The position numbers and the translations under genes are program-made. Positions 1 to 6,341 of a stretch of 10,474 bases of DNA are shown here, one piece after another; within the stretch, counting starts at the first letter, position 1, and each line of letters begins with the position of its first letter. A model generated the notes under the pieces. The model saw nothing but the letters and a program-made list of their open reading frames with translations, made no database searches and was not told where the DNA came from. This DNA comes from an uncultured Actinoplanes sp. (lineage in GTDB: Bacteria; Actinomycetota; Actinomycetes; Mycobacteriales; Micromonosporaceae): assembly GCA_934667465.1 (NCBI GenBank), contig CAKUMG010000120.1, positions 1 to 10,474 of the forward strand. Direction: 5' to 3'.

Positions 1-69
1 GACGGACGGAAGCAGCCCCAGCAGCAGACAAACGCAGAGTGCGAGGCTCAAAAAACGCTTGATTCGCAT
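1..69 (-). CDS. N-terminus of a secreted clostridial-type protein (partial)
   Basis: Only the first 23 codons are inside the window; the gene continues past the left edge. They read MRIKRFLSLALCVCLLLGLL followed by PSV. This is the start of a Sec signal peptide: two or three basic residues, then a long Leu/Ala/Cys-rich hydrophobic core. The ATG (complement of 67-69) is preceded by AAAGGAGAG at 76-84 with a 6-base spacer, an excellent Firmicutes-type ribosome binding site. A matching promoter lies at 103-131. Nothing of the mature protein is visible, so no function can be given. It lies on the same strand as, and downstream of, the deacylase gene ending at 145, but has its own promoter. The AT-rich leader and strong Shine-Dalgarno sequence are unlike everything right of position 1265. 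Confidence 0.7.
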   Translation of the reverse strand, partial: MRIKRFLSLALCVCLLLGLLPSV

Positions 70-102
70 TGTAATCTCTCCTTTGCTCTTGATTTCCTTC
101 CG

Positions 103-131
103 ATTATATCATGTTTTCGGGGACAATGCAA
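103..131 (-). promoter_or_regulatory. Sigma-A type promoter for the secreted-protein gene
   Basis: On the minus strand a perfect TATAAT (complement of 103-108) sits 17 bases downstream of TTGCAT (complement of 126-131). The predicted transcript starts around position 96, about 27 bases upstream of the ATG at 69, leaving room for the AAAGGAGAG site. The element lies in the AT-rich gap between the deacylase stop (145) and the next start. A near-consensus housekeeping promoter of this kind is typical of Firmicutes and rare in very GC-rich actinomycetes. Confidence 0.7.
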
Positions 132-144
132 GACTTAACTCAAT

Positions 145-1242
145 TTAACGACGCAAAACGACGCCGCTCGCGGCGTCCGTGCGCGTTCCGCCGAGAATTG
201 CCGGGCGTCCGCCGACAAAGACGTCGCGCATTCCCTGCGCGAACCGTGCCGGATCGGCGTAGGTCCCGGCCTCGTGCACGGCGGCCGGATCAAAGACGAG
301 CAGGTCGGCGTCATAGCCGACGGCGATGCGTCCCTTTCCGGCGATCCGCAGCGACTGCGCGGGCGCGTCGGTCATACGGTGCACGGCCTCGGGCAGCGTG
401 AGCACGCCGTCCTGCCGGACGTATTTTTCCAGAATGCGGGCGAACGTGCCATAGAGCCGCGGATGCGGCACGCCCTCGGTGGGATAGGTGCTGTCGGAGA
501 TGACGTTCACGCGGTCGGAGCGCAGGATCGCGCCGATGTCCTCCTCGGAGGCGATGAAATCGATCATCGTGATCGTGCAGCGCTCGTCGGCAAGGAGATC
601 AAAGACGCAGTCCTCCGGCTCCTGTCCACGCAGCGCGGCGACCTCGGCGACGGTCTTGCCGACGTATTGCCGGTTTTCCGGCAGACGCAGGGAGGACATG
701 ACGATGTTTTCCCACCCGACGAGCAGGGAGATGTTGTCGAAATCCATCCCGGTGCGCAGGTGCTCCCTGAGCGCCCGGCGTTCGGCCGGGTCGCGCAGAC
801 GGCGGCAGATCTCGTTCGTGCCGCCGCGCAGGAGGCTCGGCGGCATGATGTGCAGCAGCTGGGTCGAGCCTGCGGTGTAGGGGTAGACGTCCCAGCGGAC
901 GTCCATGCCGTCCTCGCAGGCGCGGTGCAGCGTGTTCAGAATCGCCGGGATCTTGCGCCCCCAGTTCCGCTTGCCCATGGCCTTGAGATGGCTGATGTGC
1001 AGCGGGCAGTGCAGCGCCCGCGTGACGGTCAGCATTTCCTCGACGGCCTTGTCCACGTCGCTGCCCTCCTCGCGCATGTGTACGGTGACGGGAATGTCCG
1101 TGTGCGCAAGCGGGGCGAGGGCGGCGATCAGCCCGTCCGTGGAATAGAAGCACTCCGGCGCGTAGCCCAGCCCGAGCGAGACGCCGAACGCGCCGTCGGC
1201 CAGCGCCTGCTCCAGACCCTGATGGATGCGGCGAAGCCGGGC
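145..1242 (-). pseudogene. N-acyl-D-amino-acid deacylase / D-aminoacylase, N-terminus missing at the join
   Basis: This is a zinc-dependent amidohydrolase of the D-aminoacylase family, which releases D-amino acids from N-acyl-D-amino acids. The frame reads DGAFGVSLGLGYAPE (about 1170-1215), VTVHMREE (about 1068-1092), PLHISHLKAMG with the probable metal-binding His (about 980-1010), DVYPYTAGSTQL (about 860-900), ISDSTYPTEGVPHPRLYGTF (about 440-500) and a closing IAVGYDADLLVFDP near 290-335. These are the family landmarks in the usual order. Family members are about 480-530 residues; about 366 codons remain here. The N-terminal part with the HxH metal site is absent. The ATG at 1077 is internal, because the reading frame and homology continue upstream to about 1225-1260, where kinase DNA begins. 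The stop is TAA at 145-147. The gene was probably intact in its source genome, so this is most likely an assembly truncation and not true decay. The family call is firm; the exact acyl substrate is unknown. Confidence 0.8.
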
Positions 1243-1265
1243 GCCGTCGAGCGGGTCGGCAGCGC
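1225..1265. other. Junction between clostridial-type and actinomycete DNA
   Basis: To the left, the minus-strand deacylase frame is conserved up to about 1225 (ending in codons for RRIHQGLEQALADG). To the right, a different minus-strand frame encodes the Pro/Ala-rich tail of a histidine kinase. The kinase frame runs through the join without a stop and then reads out-of-frame deacylase DNA until a chance stop at 1128-1130. The exact base cannot be fixed because both sides are GC-rich here. No inverted repeats, target duplication, integrase or transposase gene are visible. Both genes lose an end at the same place, which points to an artificial join. Confidence 0.75.
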
Positions 1266-3626
1266 GGGCCGCTCGTCCAGGCCCCGGCGGGGCAGGGCGG
1301 GGCGGTTCGGCGAGGGGAAGCCCTCACCCGTGCTCGGCAGCTGCGAGGGCGCGGCCGGGAGCAGCGGGTGCCGCGGGCCCGCGGGCGACTGCGGGGCCAC
1401 CGGCGTCTGCGGTGCCGAGATGCCACCCGATCCCGCCCGGGCCGCGAAGCCGTCCTGGCTCTGCTGCCACGGGTCCGGCGAGATCGCCGGCAGCGTGGCG
1501 GTGGCCGCGCTGCCCCGGCTCAGGGCCATCGGGTCGTTCCAGCCGGCCGGGGCCTGGTCGAGCTGGCGGCCGCCGCGCACCGGCGGGTCCAGCGGCCGGT
1601 TGTTCGGCAGCACACAGATGTTGTTCGGCAGGATCACCTGGGCGACGGTGCCGCCCTCGATGTTGGCGCGCAGCTCGACCCGGATGCCGTAGCGGCTCGC
1701 CAGCCGGCTGACCACGGCCAGACCCATCAGGCGGAAGGCCGCCACGTCGACGTCCGGCGGCTCGGCCAGACGCCGGTTGAGGCTCTCCATCTGCTCCTCG
1801 GACATCCCGAGGCCGCGGTCCTCGACCTGGATCACGACGTAGTCGCGGATCCGGCGGCCGTCGGCGACCACCACGGTGTTCGGCGGCGAGAAGCGGGTCG
1901 CGTTGTCCAGCAGCTCGGCGACGAGCCGGACGACGTCGTTGACGGCCACGGCCGTGATCGCGATGTCGGTGTCGACCGTGCCGAACTCGATGCGGTTGTA
2001 GAGCTCCACCTCGGACTGGGCGGCGCGCAGGGCGTCGACCACGAGCGCGTCCTCACGGCGCGGGGCGCTGGAGTCGGCACCGGCCAGGACCAGCAGGTTC
2101 TCGTCGTTGCGGCGCATGCGGGTGGCGAGGTGGTCGAGCTCGAAGAGCCGGGCGAGGCGCTTCGGGTCCTCCTCGCCGCGCTCGATCGTGTCGAGCTCGC
2201 CGATCATGCGGTCGACCAGGCTCTGCGAGCGCCGCGCCAGGTTGAGGAACATCGCCGAGACGCTGGTCCGCAGCGCGGCCTGCTCGGCCGCGACCCGGAC
2301 CGCCTCGCGGTGGACCACGTTGAAGGCCTGCGCCACCTGGCCGATCTCGTCCTTGCTGTTGAGCTGGATCGGGTCGCGCACCTCGCGGACGATGTCGTCG
2401 GCGCCGCCGTCGCCGAGGTTGCGCACGTCGCGCAGCCGGGCCACGGCGTCGGGCAGGTCGCGGTTGGCCACCGCGAGGGCGCCCTCCCGCAGCCGGCGCA
2501 GCGAGGTGTTGAGCGAGCGGGCCAGCGCGACCGCCAGGGCGATGGCCACGATGAGCACCAGCAGCACCAGGCCGGCCTCGATGCCGGCCTGCCGGGTCAC
2601 GTCGGAGCGCTGGTCGCCGGCCTCGGCGAGGGTCTCGCTCTCGAGCCGCTGCTCGGCCCAGCGCATGAGGTCGACGACCGCGCCGAGCGCGAACGTGACC
2701 TCGGCCGGATTGACCTGCTCGCCACGCGCGATCTGCGTCGAGGTCTGGTCGGCCAGGTTGACCGCGTCACCGCTGACCGTGTTGTCGATCAGGGCCTGCT
2801 GGCCCGGCGTGGCGACGAGGGAGAAGCTCTCGAGCGCCTCCTGCTGGCTGGTCTGCGCCGCGGTGAGCACCGAGCGCTGCTCGGCGCTGGTGTCGTTGGC
2901 GACCCGGGCCGCGTACGCCACGGCCTCCTGCTCCGCGACGCCGGACTTGGCCCGGGAGAAGGCGGAGAGGGCACGCAGGCTGTCGGCGACGGTGCCCTCG
3001 CCGGCATACCGGCTCAGCGTCTCCGTGTAGCCGACGAGGTCGGTGATCACGACGCCGTAGCGCACCACGGCCTCGGACACGGCGATCCGGTCGCGGTCGG
3101 TGATCCGCTTGCGGGTCGCGTCCATCGTGCGCAGGTGGTCGTCGATCCGGTTCAGCCGCTCGGCGATGGCGGTGGTCGGCTCGTCGAGGTCGCGGCGGCC
3201 GGCGGTGAACTCCGCGATCCGCTCGTCGGTCGCCGCGACGAGGGCCGTGTAGTTCTTGCCGGTCGCGGCGGTCGGCCCCGCGAGCCACTCGGCGGCGCCG
3301 ATCCGCTCCTTGTGCAGGGCCTGGGTCAGCGCCGAGACGTCGGTGCCGAGATCGGTCAGGGCCTCGACCCGGCCGGAGTCGACGGCCTGGCCGCCGACGT
3401 CGAAGAGCCGAATCGTGGCGAGTGCGAGCACCGCGAGCAGAGGAACGAAGAGAATGAGGGTCAATTTCGACCGGATGCGGGCGTCCTGCAGCCGCGGCAC
3501 CCAGGAACGGCGGGCGGAGCGGTCGGTCTTGGCATCCGCGCGGGCACCGTCGTCACTGCCGGGGGCAGGACTGGCGGCGGAGCCCGCGGGATCGGTCGAG
3601 GCCTGGGTCAAAGATCCGGTGCTCAC
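1245..3626 (-). CDS. Nitrate/nitrite-sensing (NIT) type sensor histidine kinase, C-terminal tail truncated at the join
   Basis: This is a membrane sensor kinase of the actinomycete type often found at the head of conservon-like clusters. The start chosen is GTG (complement of 3624-3626), with GAGGAG at 3632-3637 and a 5-base spacer; the upstream extension to 3827 is non-coding in character. Order of parts: a basic cytoplasmic N-terminus; TM1 at residues 55-74; an extracytoplasmic helical NIT-like region at about 85-340; TM2 at about 351-369; HAMP and linker at 370-445; a probable phospho-acceptor His499 in LDHLATRMRR; an N box ELLDNATRFSPP (Asn575); a G1 box VEDRGLGM; and a G2 box LMGLAVVS with GGTVAQVILP. 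A low-complexity Pro/Ala/Ser tail follows from about residue 680 and is cut at the join after about 794 residues. The natural stop and the downstream partners usual in such clusters (Roadblock/LC7, DUF742, small GTPase) are missing because of the join. The sensed ligand is unknown; the NIT label is by resemblance. Confidence 0.8.
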
Positions 3627-3924
3627 GACATCTCCTCGCTGATCATCTCCGCATCTCGTCGTCCGCCCGGACGTAGTCGCCGGACCCGCCGAATCCCCCG
3701 CGGCAAAACAAGGTGCCACACGCGGCACGGCCGCGATTTCATCAGAGTCGGCATCCGTTTGGGAAGTCCGGGACGGTCCGGAATGAGCGCTCACGAACCG
3801 GAGGCAATGGTCCGAACGGGTCGACAATCGACAGTCGGACGGGGTTGACGTGCACTAATACGAAGGCGACGACGGTACGTATCCGTCGAGTGACGCTTGT
3901 CCATCAAGATTCCAACCACTATGT

Positions 3925-3938
3925 GGGATGATCATCCC
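3925..3938. promoter_or_regulatory. Perfect 14-base palindrome, candidate operator
   Basis: GGGATGATCATCCC reads identically on both strands with no spacer, so it suits a dimeric DNA-binding protein better than an RNA hairpin. It lies in the shared control region, about 22 bases upstream of the candidate -35 box at 3960. No regulator gene is adjacent, so the binding protein cannot be named. Confidence 0.4.
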
Positions 3939-3959
3939 GCGCGACGCCTCCCACGCGGC

Positions 3960-3988
3960 TTGACCAGGAACCCTCACGTTGGCAAGGT
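3960..3988 (+). promoter_or_regulatory. Candidate promoter for the substrate-binding lipoprotein gene
   Basis: TTGACC (3960-3965) is followed after 17 bases by CAAGGT (3983-3988), a fair actinomycete housekeeping-type pair. Transcription would begin near 3995 and leave a leader of about 107 bases before the GTG at 4102. This leader contains the dyad ACGGAC-n5-GTCCGT at 4002-4018. The -10 box is weak, so this is only a candidate. Confidence 0.35.
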
Positions 3989-4101
3989 TTGGCGCGATTG
4001 GACGGACGGGCTGTCCGTGTTCTTGCGGTCCACTACGGACAACGTGGCATTCACCGGGACACATGTCGTCCCGAATCCCGCCCCTCGAGGAGGCACCCCC
4101 A

Positions 4102-5286
4102 GTGAGGCTCCCCCGTCGGCTGACGGCGTCCGCCGCCGCTTCGACGCTCATCGTGACGACCCTGGTGGGTTGCGACTCGGGCAGTGGCTCCGACGCGAAG
4201 ACCGAGATCCTGATCGGCGCCGATCTCGCGCTGAGCTCGCCGGCCGACGCTGCGTACGGGCGCGCACTCCAGCTGCGCGTCGAACAGCTCAACGCGTCGG
4301 GCGAGCTCGGCGCGCACACCCTGGCGCTGCGCATCCTGGACAACCGGTCGGACCCGAAGTCGTCCGCCCGCAACATCGCCACGCTGGCGGAGGACTCGAG
4401 CGTGGCCGCCCTGATCACCGGCAGCTGCAGCGAGTGCACCGTGACCGCGGCCAAGACCCTGAACGACCAGCGGGTCCCGACCATCGCGCTCGCCTCGGCC
4501 GACGAGGTCGCCAGCCCGGTCGAGGCGCGCCGCTACGTCTTCAAGCTCGGCCCCAACAGCGCGGACAGCGCGGCCACCCTCGCCGACGAGATCAAGCGGG
4601 CCAAGCACAAGAGGATCGGCATCATCTACTCCGACGACCTCTACGGCCGCGGGCCGGAGGGGCAGCAGGCACAGGGCGCCGTCGGCCACATGCGGGCGGC
4701 CCTGGAGAGCGTCGCCGTCCCCGTCACCGGGGCGGTCGCGGTCAAGCCCACCAACACCGACCTGGGGCCCGCCGTCACCGAGCTCCTGGACGGGGAGCCC
4801 ACCGCCGTGGTGGTGCTGACCGGCAGCGACCAGTCCACCTATGCCGCGACGAGCCTCAAGAGTGCCGGATTCAAGGGCCGGATGTACTTCGACGCCAACG
4901 CGGCCGGCGATCTCTTCCTCACCCAGGAGGCGACGCAGCCGGTCAACAACGCCACGATGGTCTTCACCCAGATCCTGGCGATCGACGATGTGATCGCCAC
5001 GACCCCGGCCAAGGCCGCCCGCAAGCAGTGGTTCCGGGACTACACCTCCCGCTACGACACCTACTCCGGGGTGGCCGCCTTCGGCGCCGATGCGGTCAGC
5101 CTCATCGGCGACGCCGTGGCCCGGGCCGGCGGGGACCGGCAGCAGATCCGCGACATCCTCGAGACCTCGCAGACCGACGGCCTCTCCGGGCCGATCCGGC
5201 TCACCCCCGACAACCACTCCGCGCTGATGCCCCAGTCGCTCACGCTCCTGGTCGCCCGCAGCGGCCGCTGGCGCCTGCTGAGCTGA
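4102..5286 (+). CDS. ABC-type substrate-binding lipoprotein, periplasmic-binding fold type I (branched-chain amino acid/amide type)
   Basis: This 394-residue lipoprotein probably captures a small ligand outside the membrane. The GTG start at 4102 is chosen because GAGGAGG lies at 4087-4093 with an 8-base spacer, and because the product then begins with a clean lipoprotein signal: basic RLPRR, a hydrophobic stretch, and the lipobox LVGC with lipidated Cys24. An upstream ATG in the same frame at 3979 would put 41 unrelated residues before the signal. The mature part has the fold of Leu/Ile/Val-binding proteins: TEILIGADLALSS at 34-46, a first Rossmann-like lobe, RIGIIYSDDLYGRG at 171-184, AVVVLTGSDQST at 235-246, and the late GVAAFGADAVSLIGDAV typical of the family. 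Cys109 and Cys112 (SCSEC) may form a disulfide. No permease or ATPase of the matching family is adjacent, so it may be an orphan binding protein or a ligand sensor working with the divergent kinase; that link is inference. The ligand is unknown. Confidence 0.8.
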   Translation: MRLPRRLTASAAASTLIVTTLVGCDSGSGSDAKTEILIGADLALSSPADAAYGRALQLRVEQLNASGELGAHTLALRILDNRSDPKSSARNIATLAEDSSVAALITGSCSECTVTAAKTLNDQRVPTIALASADEVASPVEARRYVFKLGPNSADSAATLADEIKRAKHKRIGIIYSDDLYGRGPEGQQAQGAVGHMRAALESVAVPVTGAVAVKPTNTDLGPAVTELLDGEPTAVVVLTGSDQSTYAATSLKSAGFKGRMYFDANAAGDLFLTQEATQPVNNATMVFTQILAIDDVIATTPAKAARKQWFRDYTSRYDTYSGVAAFGADAVSLIGDAVARAGGDRQQIRDILETSQTDGLSGPIRLTPDNHSALMPQSLTLLVARSGRWRLLS

Positions 5287-5328
5287 GCAGCGCGCGCACG
5301 CCCACCGCGTACGAGCGAAGGTGTCGAG

Positions 5329-5361
5329 AAGGGCGCCGGTCCATGGGGACCGGCGCCCTTT
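5329..5361. terminator. Strong, near-symmetrical intrinsic terminator between converging genes
   Basis: AAGGGCGCCGGTCC (5329-5342) pairs perfectly with GGACCGGCGCCCTT (5347-5360) around the loop ATGG, and TTT follows on the plus strand. The 14-base-pair stem lies 42 bases after the lipoprotein stop. Because the stem carries AA at one end and TT at the other, it can also act on the minus strand, where the permease gene converges from the right. Confidence 0.8.
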
Positions 5362-5366
5362 GCCAT

Positions 5367-5436
5367 GACCGCGAGAGGACGACCGCGAGACAGGGCCCCC
5401 GAGACAGGGCCCGCGAGACGATGACCGCGGCAGAGA
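5367..5436. repeat. Imperfect 14-base tandem repeat, four to five units
   Basis: Units begin at 5367, 5381, 5395, 5409 and 5423. They read GACCGCGAGAGGAC, GACCGCGAGACAGG, GCCCCCGAGACAGG, GCCCGCGAGACGAT and a degenerate GACCGCGGCAGAGA. The CGAGA core recurs at exact 14-base steps at 5372, 5386, 5400 and 5414. The block fills the gap between the terminator and the permease stop codon at 5448. It looks like a small minisatellite of slippage origin and could vary in copy number; no function is evident. Confidence 0.7.
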
Positions 5437-5447
5437 CCCGCGGAACG

Positions 5448-6272
5448 TCAGCGGGTCGAGGTCGTGGCGCGCACCCAGGGCAGCGCCAGCCGCTCCACCA
5501 GCGCCAGGACGTAGTAGAGCAGCATGCTGACCACGGCGAGCAGCGTGATCGCGGCGAAGGCGGTGGCGGTGTCGCCCTGCCCGCTCGTCTGCACGATGAT
5601 CATGCCGAGGCCGGACTCGCCGTACTGCATCTCGCCGACCACGACGCCGATCACGGCGAGCGGCATGGCGACCTTGAGACCGACGAAGAGCTGCGGCAAC
5701 GCCCCGGGCAGCCGGACCCGCAGGAACGTCTGGATCCAGGAGGCGTCCATCGCCCGGGCCAGCTCGGCGAGGTCGCTCGGCGTGCTCGTCAGGCCGGTCG
5801 CGGTGGACAGCACGATCGGGAAGAAGCAGACCATGAACGCCATGGCCAGCACGGGCGTCTGGCCGTAGCCGAACCAGAGCAGCATGAGCGGGGCGAGCGC
5901 CACCTTCGGCACCGCGTTGAACGCCACGAGCAGCGGCGAGAACATCCGCTCGAACGGGCCCCACGCGGCGATGGCGACGCCGAGCAGGACGCCCACGACG
6001 ACGGAGATCAGGAAGCCCTCGACGGTGGCGACGGTGGTGTGCCAGGTCTGCTCGAAGAGGGTGTCGGCATAGCGGCCGAAGCCGTCGGCCACGTCGGGGG
6101 GCGACGGCAGCAGGAGCGTGTCGACGCCGAAGAACGCCGTGGCGGACCACCAGGCTCCGACGGCGACCACGAGGCCGAGCAGCGGCCAGAGCACGGTCGA
6201 GGGGTTGAAGCCGCGGCGCGGCGCCGAGGGCGCGGCGGCGGGTGTTCCGGGGGCGGTGGCGAGTTCGGTCAT
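5448..6272 (-). CDS. ABC transporter permease, nitrate/sulfonate/taurine-type family
   Basis: This 274-residue inner-membrane subunit resembles SsuC, TauC and NrtB and would form the channel as a homodimer. A Pro/Ala-rich cytoplasmic N-terminus is followed by six probable membrane helices, at about 27-47, 82-104, 115-135, 138-158, 194-214 and 236-259. The ATPase-coupling EAA loop is clear at about 170-190 (ELARAMDASW..FLRVRLPGALP), and GEMQYGESGLGMIIVQT at 213-229 is typical of the family. Length is normal. The ATG at 6270-6272 begins MTELATAPG; its ribosome binding site is weak, the nearest purine run being GGAGAAGAAAG about 10-20 bases upstream. It is the second gene of a minus-strand operon after the binding lipoprotein, separated by 69 bases containing a strong hairpin (6301-6329). 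Its ATPase partner is the divergent gene at 7621. The transported compound is not evident. Confidence 0.88.
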   Translation of the reverse strand: MTELATAPGTPAAAPSAPRRGFNPSTVLWPLLGLVVAVGAWWSATAFFGVDTLLLPSPPDVADGFGRYADTLFEQTWHTTVATVEGFLISVVVGVLLGVAIAAWGPFERMFSPLLVAFNAVPKVALAPLMLLWFGYGQTPVLAMAFMVCFFPIVLSTATGLTSTPSDLAELARAMDASWIQTFLRVRLPGALPQLFVGLKVAMPLAVIGVVVGEMQYGESGLGMIIVQTSGQGDTATAFAAITLLAVVSMLLYYVLALVERLALPWVRATTSTR

Positions 6273-6300
6273 GTCTTTGTCGCTTTCTTCTCCGCCGGCG

Positions 6301-6329
6301 GCGGGGCCCGTCGCGGTGACGGGCCCCGC
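6301..6329 (-). promoter_or_regulatory. Intercistronic hairpin between binding-protein and permease genes
   Basis: GCGGGGCCCGTC (6301-6312) and GACGGGCCCCGC (6318-6329) form a perfect 12-base-pair stem with a 5-base loop. It lies 12 bases after the lipoprotein stop at 6342 on the transcribed strand. No U tract follows, so full termination is unlikely. Similar hairpins in binding-protein operons protect the upstream message or cause partial attenuation, giving more binding protein than permease. That role is inferred here. Confidence 0.6.
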
Positions 6330-6341
6330 ACCGGATGCGGA

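Larger units (their letters stand above)
3627..4101. promoter_or_regulatory. Divergent intergenic region between kinase and lipoprotein genes
   Basis: This 475-base region has no convincing gene; frames crossing it lack ribosome binding sites and family resemblance. It must carry the start signals of the leftward kinase and the rightward lipoprotein. It holds several short dyads: TGAGCGCTCA (3784-3793), GTCGA-n3-TCGAC (3820-3832), CGACGG-n7-CCGTCG (3870-3888), GGGATGATCATCCC (3925-3938) and ACGGAC-n5-GTCCGT (4002-4018). I found no convincing -10/-35 pair for the kinase direction. Confidence 0.6.

Noticed and set aside
1..1245. Horizontal transfer of a clostridial catabolic gene into an actinomycete
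   Set aside because: The gene arrives already broken, fused mid-gene to a housekeeping-type kinase, and without mobile element traces. A chimeric assembly explains this more simply; kept as an alternative in the findings.
1368..3848. Long plus-strand open frame opposite the kinase (826 codons)
   Set aside because: Antisense shadow caused by high GC content. The minus-strand kinase has clear family motifs and a ribosome binding site; this frame has neither.
4051..6150. Minus-strand frame of 699 codons across the plus-strand lipoprotein and the permease
   Set aside because: Out-of-frame shadow of both real genes, with the Arg/His/Ala-rich composition typical of such shadows.
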